Part shown: piece after piece, positions 28,352 to 37,583 of the stretch
Layout of the letters: every line of letters starts with the position of its first letter
How positions within the stretch are numbered: the first letter of the stretch is position 1
Origin: Vibrio gelatinilyticus
GTDB taxonomy: Bacteria > Pseudomonadota > Gammaproteobacteria > Enterobacterales > Vibrionaceae
Direction: 5' to 3'
NCBI RefSeq assembly: GCF_022836845.1
Contig: NZ_JAJNNZ010000016.1
Span: forward strand, 20,938-84,937
Length of the DNA: 64,000 bases
Translations under genes and position numbers: made by a program
Notes under the pieces: generated by a model
Told to the model about the DNA's origin: nothing
The model's input: only the letters and a program-made list of their open reading frames with translations
Databases searched by the model: none

Positions 28352-28597
28352 ATGATCAATAGTTCCAATTGTTGTCCAACATGCCACTCGGAATTAGAGT
28401 GGCGCGGTGAGTACTTTTGCACTCACTGTGATGCTGCTTTTAGTAAACAGGCTCATTGTCCAGATTGTGAAGCACTGTTAGAAAAACTACAGGCGTGTGG
28501 TTCCGCAAGCTACTTTTGTCATACATGCAATGAGCTTAAATCCAAGTCGCGAGTAGTTATCTCTTTTCAATCAGCCCAGGATAAAAACGCGAACTAG
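28352..28597 (+). CDS. yfgJ: Zinc-ribbon protein YfgJ family
   Basis: This 81-residue protein has four CxxC knuckles (CPTC, CTHC, CPDC, CHTC), enough for two zinc sites. It matches the small YfgJ/DUF1407 family, whose gene lies between der and xseA in related genomes. Function is unknown. AGGGTAG precedes the ATG. It stops four bases before the convergent GH5 gene. Confidence 0.8.
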   Translation: MINSSNCCPTCHSELEWRGEYFCTHCDAAFSKQAHCPDCEALLEKLQACGSASYFCHTCNELKSKSRVVISFQSAQDKNAN

Positions 28598-28601
28598 CGG
28601 T

Positions 28602-29672
28602 TCACATTGTCCAGTTCGCGTGACGCTTTAGAAAACCGACTACCACTAACCACAACACGAACATCAACCCAATGCTGCCACCGCTGGCAGTGCTTGTCTC
28701 CACTGTATCAATATTGTCGGTGCACGGTTTTATTTCGTCGCTGTTCCAGTTCAAAATAATGCTTTTTACACACAGGCCAGATTCACTGTAGTCTCCCCAT
28801 GTCCCATCGGGTACGAACAGTGAAGCACCTTCCGCTTTATTGTTTAGCGCCCAGTTGGCATGACTGATATTGTTCTCTTTTAGCAGGTTCATCCAACGAT
28901 AGGTTTGTTGTACGTCTACAGCGCCATCACCATTTGCATTGACCGTCCCCCATTCCGTTGCAAATAGAGCAATGCCGTTGTTTAGAGCAATATTGACTTT
29001 ATCAATCAAATAATCACCATGTGTACCTGCGTAAAAATGGATGCTGTACGCAATATTCTCACGCTCAATGGGGGCGTATGAAGCAACGTCGACATCTTGA
29101 GACCAATTTGGTGAACCCACGATGATCAAGTTATCGGGATCAATGGCTCGGATGGTGTCGATCAACGTTATCGCATAAGGCTTAATATCTTTGTTCCAAC
29201 TGATCTGCAGTGGCTCATTGAATAGCTCGTAAATGATATTGTCGTGGTGACCATATCGTGTCGCAATATCACTAAAAAAAGCACTCGCGCTCGCGATGTC
29301 GTGGTGCGCTTCGTGGCTGTGAAAGTCGACGATGACGTACATATCTTCTTCGATTGCAGCCTCGATGACTGTTTCTAGGCGAGACATGTTGCCATTCCAG
29401 TCATCTTGCAGACCACCTTGCTGTCCGTGACCAATCGCCGCTCGAATGAGTGTCGCGCCCAGCTCCACTTTTGCTAGATTGACATCTTTGGCTGTATAAA
29501 AATCTTCTCCGCCCCACCCAGTATTACTCCAGAACAGACTGACTCCAGCAAAACTCTGGTTTTTACCACCTGCCATGATCTGCCCATTCTCGACGGTGAG
29601 AGGTTCAACCGCAACAGCAGGCAGTGACAGGCACAATGCCAATAAGGCAGTGAAAAAATTGTAATTACGCAT
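28602..29672 (-). CDS. GH5-family endoglucanase with GlyGly-CTERM tail
   Basis: This secreted 356-residue enzyme has a signal peptide (about 1-22), a GH5 TIM barrel, and acid/base E153 in YELFNEP and nucleophile E240 in FATEWGT. VIVDFHSH and YSIHFYAG also fit GH5. The C-terminus has a short Ser/Thr linker, GGS, a hydrophobic span (IGLMFVLWLVVVGFL) and basic residues, the GlyGly-CTERM signal processed by rhombosortase in Vibrio type II secretion. ATG 29672 is preferred over 29735 because it starts directly with the signal peptide. It lies 80 bases downstream of the GH16 gene, probably in one operon. Cellulose or mixed-linkage beta-glucan is the likely substrate. Confidence 0.88.
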   Translation of the reverse strand: MRNYNFFTALLALCLSLPAVAVEPLTVENGQIMAGGKNQSFAGVSLFWSNTGWGGEDFYTAKDVNLAKVELGATLIRAAIGHGQQGGLQDDWNGNMSRLETVIEAAIEEDMYVIVDFHSHEAHHDIASASAFFSDIATRYGHHDNIIYELFNEPLQISWNKDIKPYAITLIDTIRAIDPDNLIIVGSPNWSQDVDVASYAPIERENIAYSIHFYAGTHGDYLIDKVNIALNNGIALFATEWGTVNANGDGAVDVQQTYRWMNLLKENNISHANWALNNKAEGASLFVPDGTWGDYSESGLCVKSIILNWNSDEIKPCTDNIDTVETSTASGGSIGLMFVLWLVVVGFLKRHANWTM

Positions 29673-29752
29673 AGTCGTATTTCGCTTTTTTTGGATCATG
29701 AATAGCCAAGCGGCTTTGATAAAATCAGCCGCCATTAATGCTAGACCGAGGG

Positions 29753-30559
29753 CTATTTGATAGAAGGGATGCCAGGCTCTTTTGCGGTAATCCCCAATAT
29801 CAATTGACCATCACTGACGGCAACGTTACTTGGTGAAAAGGTGACTAGGTTACTGTCAAAGCCCCAGTCTCCCTTGCCCCAGCGAGATTGGTCAAAAGTG
29901 TCAAAGTCATCTCGCCACGCGAGTGTAAATTCGCCGTCCTGGTATGGATAATATTCGATCCAGTCTACGACTTGGTAAAGAGGGAGACTATTAATATCAA
30001 ATGGGCCTACCCAACCAATAGCTTCCGAAATCCAGACGTTCATGCGGTAACTTTGTGGAGAATCACGCATATCGATGACTTGTTGAGAGTGACTAGAAAG
30101 CTCTTCATGAATGGTCACGCCATTGACTTGCCAGGATATTTCGTTCGGTGTCCAGATCAGAGTAAACTCATTGAATTCATCTAGGTTGGTGACAGTATGG
30201 GTGTTTTCTGAGTGGATACGCTTTGCTTGACTGCCTGTGATCAAATTAGTCTGTAGCAGATCGCGATGCTTGCCGATAGCCTCGATGTCAATCTCACGCC
30301 ATGGGATCCCCCCCTGCCAGGATTCATTGTCGTAGGTAAAAAATGACGAAACAACCCCGGGACTGGAGATCATTTTCATGCGGATGATGAACTTGCCGAA
30401 GAGTACTTTTTCGTGACTAAATACTTCTGCACCATACAGAGCAACATCTGTTTTATTGAGTTGACTGCCCTGTGACAATGTATCTTGATTAACGACAGAG
30501 TGTTCACTCGAACAGGAGGTTGCCAGTATGGCAAGCATGACCGGAGTTAACTTTTTCAT
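29753..30559 (-). CDS. GH16 beta-glucanase (lichenase-like), circularly permuted, lipoprotein
   Basis: This 268-residue protein starts with a lipoprotein-like signal (LATSC, C16). Its catalytic motif WREIDIEAIGK holds nucleophile E89, D91 and acid/base E93. FGKFIIRMKM precedes it, and TLIWTPNEISWQVNG and VVDWIEYYP follow. The strand block that begins an ordinary Bacillus lichenase (FxxFDxSRWGKGDW...VSDGQLILGIT) lies here at residues 208-268, after the usual C-terminus. This is the natural circular permutation known from the Fibrobacter succinogenes 1,3-1,4-beta-glucanase, which it strongly resembles. It is probably anchored to the outer membrane, cutting mixed-linkage glucan ahead of the GH5 enzyme downstream. 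Confidence 0.88.
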   Translation of the reverse strand: MKKLTPVMLAILATSCSSEHSVVNQDTLSQGSQLNKTDVALYGAEVFSHEKVLFGKFIIRMKMISSPGVVSSFFTYDNESWQGGIPWREIDIEAIGKHRDLLQTNLITGSQAKRIHSENTHTVTNLDEFNEFTLIWTPNEISWQVNGVTIHEELSSHSQQVIDMRDSPQSYRMNVWISEAIGWVGPFDINSLPLYQVVDWIEYYPYQDGEFTLAWRDDFDTFDQSRWGKGDWGFDSNLVTFSPSNVAVSDGQLILGITAKEPGIPSIK

Positions 30560-30785
30560 AAAGTCCCTTTCCTTGAGAAATGTATAGATTGTTTTTTATA
30601 CGTTCTAGGAAACGAGGTAGAGATTCAATAGTGATAACAGTGCTTTATGCTGAATATGCAAGCGACACAGAATTATCTTTAACAGTGATGAAACTATTCA
30701 TGGAATCATACAAGTGTCGATTTTAGTGCCAGGAGTGAGGCGTTGTGAGAGTAAAATCGCGGATTTACCACCGTCGCCTGATCAG

Positions 30786-32156
30786 CTACTTGGAGACTTT
30801 GGTTACAGTGGCTTCGATCGTTCCCGACTCTAATGTGGTGATAATGCTCTCTCCTACGTATACTTGCTCTGCCTGGCTAATGACTTTGCCTTTGTGATCT
30901 TGCGTGATCGAATAACCACGCTTAAGTGTGGCCAAAGGGCTAACCATATCGAGTTTCTCTACCATGACGGAAAACTGATGTTGCTTAAACGTCAGCACTT
31001 TGTCCATTGCGACTCTCAGCCTTTGCGTAGACTGATTAAGCTGGTGTTGTTGTACATCAAGCTTGTTGACAGGAGAGCGCAAGCTTAAGCGATGAGCCAG
31101 AGTACTAAGGTGCTGGTTTTCTTGACTAAGCCTTTTTTGTATAGCCGCAGACAGTTGATACTCGTACTCATCCAGCCTTTGGCTTTGCCTTTGCAGTTGA
31201 TGTTTTGGGTGTAAACGATTTAGCTGGTTGGTTGTGTGTAGCCAAAGGTGCTTTCGCTGTGCCAGATAATGACGAAACGTACTTTGTAGGCGGTGTGTAA
31301 GGTTTCTTAGTGTGTCGCGTTTATGTGAACTGTCGTTGCTGACAAGCTCTGCAGCGGCGCTAGGGGTGGGGGCTCTTACATCGGCAACATAATCGGCGAT
31401 GGTCACATCAACTTCGTGGCCAACTGCACTGATAATTGGGATCTGACTGGCGGCTATGGTTCTGGCGACAATTTCATGGTTAAAACACCAGAGATCTTCT
31501 AGCGAACCACCTCCACGTCCAACGATGAGAACATCGCATTCCTGACGTGTGTTAGCGCGACCAATCGCTTGTGCGATATCGATCGCGGCGTTTTCCCCTT
31601 GCACTAATGTTGGATAGATCACAACCGGTAAACTTGGATCTCGGCGTTTTAATACATCGAGGATGTCATACAACGCGGCACCCGTTTTTGATGTAATAAC
31701 ACCCACACATTTAGGATGAGGAGGGAGGGGGAACTTTAGATTTTGAGCAAACAATCCTTCCGCTGCCAAAGACATTTTGAGTTTCTCAAACTCTTGTTGT
31801 AAAAGCCCGTCACCTTCAGGCTGCATTGAATCGATAATGAGTTGGTAGTCACCTCTAGGCTCATATAACGATAAACGTGCTTTGACAATGACCTGTTGAC
31901 CATTGGCGGGCTTAAAAGAAACGCGACGATTATTGCCTTTAAACATGGCACACTTAACCTGTGCGCGTGAGTCTTTTAATGTCAAATACCAATGCCCAGA
32001 AACGGGGGCTGAAAAGTTCGAGATCTCACCCACTAACCATACGATGCCCATTTCATTTTCAAGCAAAAGTCGTACTTCGGAATTAAGTCTAGAAACCGTG
32101 TATATATTTTGGTTTGGTGAGGAAGCTTGGGAACCAAATAGCGATGATGAAGACAA
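30786..32156 (-). CDS. xseA: Exodeoxyribonuclease VII large subunit
   Basis: XseA is the catalytic subunit of exonuclease VII, which degrades single-stranded DNA from both ends. The protein has an N-terminal OB fold (YTVSRLNSEVRLLLENEMGIVWLVGEISNFSAPVSGHWYLTLKD), the catalytic core (GVITSKTGAALYDIL, VGRGGGSLEDLWCFN, SAVGHEVDVTIADYVADVRAPTPSAAAE), a long coiled coil, and the ending LKRGYSITQDHKGKVI. The frame is open to ATG 32210, but that adds a hydrophobic extension foreign to the family. TTG 32156, with GGAATT upstream, is my choice, giving 456 residues; the exact start is uncertain. Confidence 0.92.
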   Translation of the reverse strand: MSSSSLFGSQASSPNQNIYTVSRLNSEVRLLLENEMGIVWLVGEISNFSAPVSGHWYLTLKDSRAQVKCAMFKGNNRRVSFKPANGQQVIVKARLSLYEPRGDYQLIIDSMQPEGDGLLQQEFEKLKMSLAAEGLFAQNLKFPLPPHPKCVGVITSKTGAALYDILDVLKRRDPSLPVVIYPTLVQGENAAIDIAQAIGRANTRQECDVLIVGRGGGSLEDLWCFNHEIVARTIAASQIPIISAVGHEVDVTIADYVADVRAPTPSAAAELVSNDSSHKRDTLRNLTHRLQSTFRHYLAQRKHLWLHTTNQLNRLHPKHQLQRQSQRLDEYEYQLSAAIQKRLSQENQHLSTLAHRLSLRSPVNKLDVQQHQLNQSTQRLRVAMDKVLTFKQHQFSVMVEKLDMVSPLATLKRGYSITQDHKGKVISQAEQVYVGESIITTLESGTIEATVTKVSK

Positions 32157-32378
32157 AACTAATTCCGGGGACGTGAGTATGGAAATTAGCGGCAATATAA
32201 TACATATCAAGGGGGTGAATGCAAATTAAAAATCAAAAAATGTGTAGCCAAGCGATTGCGCTGGGCGTATAATCCGTCCGCAATATCAAATCAAAATCCC
32301 TTTCCTAATTGTTCCAAATTAGGCACAAATGATAACGATGAGATAGTCTTTTAATACACTTGTTGTGAGATATTGCAA

Positions 32379-33842
32379 ATGCTAAGAATTGCCAAAGAAG
32401 CGCTGACGTTCGATGATGTTTTACTCGTTCCAGCACACTCCACCGTTCTCCCGAATACCGCTGATCTTCGTACTCAGTTGACCAAAAATATCGCGTTGAA
32501 TATCCCGATGATCTCAGCATCGATGGATACTGTTACAGAAGCTCGTTTAGCCATCGCTCTCGCCCAAGAGGGTGGTATCGGCTTCATTCATAAAAACATG
32601 TCGATTGAGCAGCAAGCTGAACAAGTTCGTCAAGTTAAGATCTTTGAAGCAGGTGTGGTTACTAATCCAGTAACGGTTCGCCCCGATGCAACGATTGCTG
32701 ACGTAAAGGCCCTGACAGAAAAGCACGGTTTTGCAGGTTTTCCTGTAGTGACAAAGAATAACGAGCTAGTGGGCATTATTACTGGCCGTGACGTACGCTT
32801 TGTTACTGATCTTGATAAAAAAGTTGAGTTAGTTATGACGCCAAAAGCGCGCCTTGCTAACGTAAAAGAAGGCGCATCTCGTGAAGACGTTCAAGAAGAA
32901 ATGCATCGTGCTCGCGTAGAGAAAGTGTTAGTCGTGAACGATGAGTTTCAACTTACAGGAATGATCACAGCAAAAGACTTCCACAAAGCTGAGCGTAAGC
33001 CAAATGCATGTAAGGATGAGCAAGGTCGTCTTCGTGTTGGCGCTGCTGTCGGTGCGGGCGCGGGTAACGAAGAGCGTGTTAAGGCTCTTGTTGAAGCGGG
33101 TGTTGACGTTCTACTTATCGACTCTTCACATGGTCATTCTGAAGGCGTACTAAACCGTATTCGCGAAACACGTGCGGCTTATCCAAACCTTGATATTATT
33201 GGTGGCAACGTTGCAACTGCTTCGGGTGCTCGTGCTCTTATTGAAGCAGGTGTAAGCGCAGTTAAAGTGGGTATCGGCCCTGGTTCAATTTGTACAACTC
33301 GCATCGTAACAGGTGTCGGTGTGCCACAAATTACCGCTATTTCTGATGCAGCCGCTGCTGCTGCCGAGTATGGTATTCCTGTCATTGCTGATGGTGGAAT
33401 TCGTTTCTCTGGTGATATCTGTAAAGCGATCGTTGCTGGCGCATCTTGTGTGATGGTTGGCTCAATGTTTGCGGGTACAGAAGAAGCGCCGGGCGAAGTT
33501 ATCCTCTATCAAGGTCGTTCTTACAAAGCTTACCGTGGAATGGGTTCGTTGGGCGCAATGTCTCAAGGCTCTTCAGATCGTTATTTCCAAACAGACAATG
33601 CAGCTGACAAGCTTGTTCCTGAAGGCATTGAAGGTCGTATCGCTTACAAAGGCCGCCTAAAAGAAATTGTTCACCAACAAATGGGCGGGCTTCGTTCTAG
33701 CATGGGTCTAACTGGCTCAGCAACGATTGAAGATATGCGTACTAAAGCGGAATTCGTTCGTATTTCAGGTGCAGGCTTAAATGAATCACACGTGCATGAT
33801 GTACAAATTACCAAAGAAGCACCAAACTACCGATTGGGTTAA
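32379..33842 (+). CDS. guaB: Inosine-5'-monophosphate dehydrogenase
   Basis: GuaB converts IMP to XMP, the committed step to GMP. The 487-residue protein has the barrel interrupted by two CBS domains (about residues 90-205). The catalytic cysteine is in GPGSICTTRIVTGVG, and the phosphate-binding DGGIRFSGDI and the flap YRGMGSLGAMSQGS are present. ATG 32379 gives the family N-terminus MLRIAKEALTFDDVLL. guaA follows 84 bases downstream. Confidence 0.97.
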   Translation: MLRIAKEALTFDDVLLVPAHSTVLPNTADLRTQLTKNIALNIPMISASMDTVTEARLAIALAQEGGIGFIHKNMSIEQQAEQVRQVKIFEAGVVTNPVTVRPDATIADVKALTEKHGFAGFPVVTKNNELVGIITGRDVRFVTDLDKKVELVMTPKARLANVKEGASREDVQEEMHRARVEKVLVVNDEFQLTGMITAKDFHKAERKPNACKDEQGRLRVGAAVGAGAGNEERVKALVEAGVDVLLIDSSHGHSEGVLNRIRETRAAYPNLDIIGGNVATASGARALIEAGVSAVKVGIGPGSICTTRIVTGVGVPQITAISDAAAAAAEYGIPVIADGGIRFSGDICKAIVAGASCVMVGSMFAGTEEAPGEVILYQGRSYKAYRGMGSLGAMSQGSSDRYFQTDNAADKLVPEGIEGRIAYKGRLKEIVHQQMGGLRSSMGLTGSATIEDMRTKAEFVRISGAGLNESHVHDVQITKEAPNYRLG

Positions 33843-33926
33843 TACCTAACCACAGTTAATTTGAAGCTTATGGAAACCCTGTATTGGGTTTCCATCCACT
33901 AATTTAATTTTTGAGATTGACCCCTG

Positions 33927-35504
33927 ATGACTAAAAATATCCATGACCAACGCATCCTGATCCTAGATTTTGGTTCACAATATACTCAGCTTGTTGCTCG
34001 TCGTATCCGTGAAATCGGTGTTTATTGTGAACTGTGGAGCTGGGACGTTGAAGAATCAGATATTCGCGACTTCAATCCAGACGGCATCATTCTTTCTGGT
34101 GGTCCGGAAAGCGTTACAGAGAATAACTCTCCACGTGCGCCTCAATATGTCTTCGATTCTGGAGTTCCAGTATTTGGTATTTGCTACGGCATGCAAACGA
34201 TGGCTGAACAGTTAGGCGGCAAAGTCGCAGGTTCTACTGAGCGCGAGTTTGGGTACGCTCAGGTTCAGGTTACTGCACCTTCAGCATTGTTTGAGAATAT
34301 CCAAGATGCTTTGACTGATGATGGCTCACCGCTACTTGATGTTTGGATGAGTCACGGTGACAAAGTGGTAGAGATCCCATCAGACTTTATCAAGCTTGCA
34401 CAAACGGACACATGTCCTTACGCTGCGATGGCGAACGAAGAGAAAAAATATTACGGCGTTCAATTCCACCCAGAAGTGACGCACACGAAACAAGGCATGA
34501 GAATGCTTGAGAACTTTGTTCTGCATGTGTGTGGCTGTGAAGGACTTTGGACATCTGAATCTATCATCGAAGATGCCATTGCTCGAATTAAAGAGCAAGT
34601 GGGCGACGATGAAGTGATCCTTGGTCTTTCGGGGGGTGTTGACTCCTCAGTTGTCGCAATGCTTGCGCACCGCGCTATCGGTGACAAACTGACCTGTGTT
34701 TTTGTGGATAACGGTTTGTTGCGTCTTAACGAAGCCGATCAAGTGATGGAGATGTTTGGCAATAAATTTGGCTTGAACATTATTCACGTTAACGCAGAAG
34801 ACCGTTTTCTAAAAGCCCTAGAGGGTGAGTCAGATCCAGAAGCGAAACGTAAGATTATTGGCCATGTTTTTGTCGATATTTTCGACGAAGAATCTAAGAA
34901 ACTGTCAAATGCTAAATGGTTGGCACAAGGGACAATCTACCCTGACGTGATCGAATCTGCCGCGTCTAAAACAGGTAAAGCACACGTGATCAAGTCTCAC
35001 CACAATGTAGGTGGTCTTCCTGATGATATGGAGATGGGACTTGTAGAGCCACTTCGTGAGTTGTTTAAAGATGAAGTACGCAAGATCGGTCTAGAGCTAG
35101 GTCTGCCATACAACATGCTTTATCGTCACCCGTTCCCAGGTCCTGGTCTAGGTGTTCGTGTTCTTGGCGAAATAAAGAAAGAATACTGTGATTTACTACG
35201 TCGCGCAGATGCAATCTTTATCGAAGAGCTCCACGCTGCGGATCTGTACAACAAAGTATCTCAAGCGTTCACAGTGTTCTTACCTGTGCGCTCTGTAGGT
35301 GTCATGGGCGATGGTCGTAAGTACGACTGGGTAGTGTCTCTGCGTGCCGTTGAAACGATTGATTTCATGACAGCGCACTGGGCTCATCTGCCCTACGATT
35401 TCTTGGGTAAGGTTTCTAACCGCATCATCAACGAAGTGGAAGGTATCTCGCGTGTTGTTTACGATATTTCGGGCAAGCCACCGGCAACAATTGAATGGGA
35501 ATAA
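33927..35504 (+). CDS. guaA: GMP synthase (glutamine-hydrolysing)
   Basis: GuaA aminates XMP to GMP. The 525-residue protein has a class I amidotransferase domain (GICYGMQ nucleophile; FHPEVTHT). An ATP pyrophosphatase domain with the P-loop LGLSGGVDSSVVA follows, then the C-terminal dimerisation domain ending GKPPATIEWE. It is full length and followed by a terminator. Confidence 0.98.
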   Translation: MTKNIHDQRILILDFGSQYTQLVARRIREIGVYCELWSWDVEESDIRDFNPDGIILSGGPESVTENNSPRAPQYVFDSGVPVFGICYGMQTMAEQLGGKVAGSTEREFGYAQVQVTAPSALFENIQDALTDDGSPLLDVWMSHGDKVVEIPSDFIKLAQTDTCPYAAMANEEKKYYGVQFHPEVTHTKQGMRMLENFVLHVCGCEGLWTSESIIEDAIARIKEQVGDDEVILGLSGGVDSSVVAMLAHRAIGDKLTCVFVDNGLLRLNEADQVMEMFGNKFGLNIIHVNAEDRFLKALEGESDPEAKRKIIGHVFVDIFDEESKKLSNAKWLAQGTIYPDVIESAASKTGKAHVIKSHHNVGGLPDDMEMGLVEPLRELFKDEVRKIGLELGLPYNMLYRHPFPGPGLGVRVLGEIKKEYCDLLRRADAIFIEELHAADLYNKVSQAFTVFLPVRSVGVMGDGRKYDWVVSLRAVETIDFMTAHWAHLPYDFLGKVSNRIINEVEGISRVVYDISGKPPATIEWE

Positions 35505-35539
35505 TGGCGAAGACCTAATCCCTTTCTAGCGTAATCACC

Positions 35540-35572
35540 AAGGCCTGCTTTTTTCTAGCAGGCCTTTTTTTT
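35540..35572 (+). terminator. Intrinsic terminator after guaA
   Basis: An AGGCCTGC/GCAGGCCT stem with a T-rich loop is followed by a run of eight T residues. Confidence 0.9.
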
Positions 35573-35611
35573 GAGCCAATTTAATGCAGACTGTTAAATC
35601 GCCATGTTACA

Positions 35612-35640
35612 TAAAGGGGTAGCGAAAGCTACCCCTTTGT
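35612..35640. terminator. Hairpin between guaA and the convergent symporter gene
   Basis: An AAAGGGGTAGC/GCTACCCCTTT stem closed by a GAAA tetraloop, with TGTTTT on the + side. It probably terminates the leftward symporter transcript or backs up the guaA terminator. Confidence 0.6.
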
Positions 35641-35641
35641 T

Positions 35642-37189
35642 TTATGAGCCCTGTTGTGGTGCGGGAGAGGGGATCTCGTCAGAGGCTTGTTTAGTGCCTA
35701 CTGCTTTTTTCTTATACCTCTCTTCCCAGTAATCAGCACCTTTAATCCCCAAAGCCACAGGATCAAAAGTGTACACCTCAACTTTTCTAGCTTGTTGTTC
35801 TTCGTAGTCTTTCAGCGCTTTGATAGCGGGCTTAGACATAAAGAAAATGATAATGATGCCAACGATGTTGAGCCACGCCATGACACCTACACCAACATCG
35901 CCCATCGCCCACGCCAAATTGGCAGCTTTCACGGTTCCATAAAAAACCGATGCCATTAACACCAATTTTAGTAGAAACATGAGGCCTTTTACTTTGAACG
36001 TTCGACGAATGTATGCAATGTTAGTTTCCGCGATGTAGTAGTAAGCCAATATTGTGGTGAACGCAAAGAAGAATAAGGCAAAGGCGATGAATGGTTTACC
36101 GATCCCTGGCATGGTGCTTTCAATTGCCATCTGAGTGAAAACCGGACCATTTGCACCAATAGTCGCAGGAAGGTTTTGAACAAGGAAAACGCCTTCGGCA
36201 CCTCCATGGACATTGTAGGCACCTGTTATGAGGATCATGAACGCAGTGGCAGAACATACGAGCAAAGTATCGATGTAAATTGAGAAAGACTGAACCAGAC
36301 CTTGCTGAGCAGGGTGATCGACATTCGCCGCGGCAGCCGCATGAGGGCCTGTCCCTTGTCCGGCTTCATTGGAATACACGCCACGTTTAACGCCCCAACC
36401 GATAGCTGCACCAATACCCGCCATCGGTGTCATAGCATCACCCAAAATCATACCTATAATTCTTGGGATCTCATTAACGTTCAATAAGATAATGACAAAC
36501 GCAACAATGATGTAGGCAAGCGCCATAAATGGCACCACGACTTGAGTAAAGTGGGCGATACGCTTTACTCCACCAAAGATGATGAAACCGAGGATAATCG
36601 AAATCACCGTGCCTGTAACTATCTTGGCAAAGCTAATAGTACCGATGGCGGTTTCTATCATGTCGCCGGTACCAAACGCGGCCTCTACAGCATTACCAAT
36701 GCTGTTAGATTGAACGCCAGGCAATAAGACGCCACACGCAAAAATAGTGGCGATCGCGAATATCCAAGCGTACCATTTTTGTCCCATCGCTTTTTCAATG
36801 TAATAAGCGGGTCCACCTCTAAATTCGCCTTCATCTTCCTCTTTGTATATCTGTGCTAGGGTTGACTCGGCATAAGCCGTTGCAGCCCCGAAAAAGGCTA
36901 CAACCCACATCCAGAAAACAGCACCAGGGCCACCAAAGCCTATGGCAGCCGCAACGCCGGCAATATTACCGGTACCGACTCGCCCAGAGAGCGATACCGC
37001 GAGAGCCTGAAATGAGGAGATCCCTTTTTCTGAGCTCTTTCCTGATAGGAGTAGGCGCCACATTTCAAAAAAATGACGGACCTGAACGAAACGAGTTAAC
37101 ACCGAGTAAAACAAACCGGCACCGAGACATAAATAAATCAGAACGGGACTCCAGATTATCCCGTTTAAAAAATCAACAAATGTTTGCAT
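35642..37189 (-). CDS. Alanine/glycine:sodium symporter (AGCS family)
   Basis: This 515-residue inner-membrane protein has about eleven hydrophobic segments. The AGCS signatures are SLSGRVGTGNIAGVAAAIGFGGPGAVFWMW, FRGGPAYYIEKAMG and RGVYSNEAGQGTGPHAAAAA. AGCS carriers import alanine, glycine or glutamine with Na+. ATG 37189, with AGGGAAG upstream, is chosen over 37273. A hydrophilic C-terminal tail of about 50 residues follows the last span. It is transcribed alone toward guaA. Confidence 0.92.
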   Translation of the reverse strand: MQTFVDFLNGIIWSPVLIYLCLGAGLFYSVLTRFVQVRHFFEMWRLLLSGKSSEKGISSFQALAVSLSGRVGTGNIAGVAAAIGFGGPGAVFWMWVVAFFGAATAYAESTLAQIYKEEDEGEFRGGPAYYIEKAMGQKWYAWIFAIATIFACGVLLPGVQSNSIGNAVEAAFGTGDMIETAIGTISFAKIVTGTVISIILGFIIFGGVKRIAHFTQVVVPFMALAYIIVAFVIILLNVNEIPRIIGMILGDAMTPMAGIGAAIGWGVKRGVYSNEAGQGTGPHAAAAANVDHPAQQGLVQSFSIYIDTLLVCSATAFMILITGAYNVHGGAEGVFLVQNLPATIGANGPVFTQMAIESTMPGIGKPFIAFALFFFAFTTILAYYYIAETNIAYIRRTFKVKGLMFLLKLVLMASVFYGTVKAANLAWAMGDVGVGVMAWLNIVGIIIIFFMSKPAIKALKDYEEQQARKVEVYTFDPVALGIKGADYWEERYKKKAVGTKQASDEIPSPAPQQGS

Positions 37190-37532
37190 AGTACTTCCCT
37201 GCTTTGAACTTTCAGGTGGATTATTAGAACAGCCAACGCATCCTAACGGAAATGTATAAAAAATGTTAAACAAAGATTAAATACAAAGCTTGTGGCGTGA
37301 TCGTGAGCACAAACTTTGGTCTATTTATGTATTTATTAGCATATAGTACTGAGGTGGGTGTGCTTAGTAGTGGTGTAAAGCCCGCTTATTGGTTAAGTGC
37401 TAACTGTGTTTTCGGCTTGGGATACCAGTAGTAAGGGTACTTGTGAGATGCAGCGAGGTGTTTTAAACGCGCCTCAATATTCGCCGGAATTATCACCACA
37501 TAGCGAGGCAAAGTAGAGCAGATTTTATGGCT

Positions 37533-37574
37533 TTTGGCCTATGATAGTATTTGGCCTATGATAGGCCAAATACT
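37533..37574. repeat. 17-bp tandem repeat merged with a 13-bp perfect hairpin
   Basis: The unit TTTGGCCTATGATAG recurs at 37533-37547 and 37550-37564. The second copy forms a perfect 13-bp stem with a TGA loop (37546-37574, arms AGTATTTGGCCTA/TAGGCCAAATACT). It lies just after the thiD stop on the thiD-sense strand and lacks a T tract. The rest of the 37190-37583 gap shows nothing I recognise. Confidence 0.7.
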
Positions 37575-37583
37575 CTGTAAAGC

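Noticed and set aside
32157..32210. Hydrophobic N-terminal extension of XseA (from ATG 32210)
   Set aside because: Exonuclease VII is cytosolic and relatives start near the YTVSRLN motif. The extension looks like read-through of noncoding DNA.
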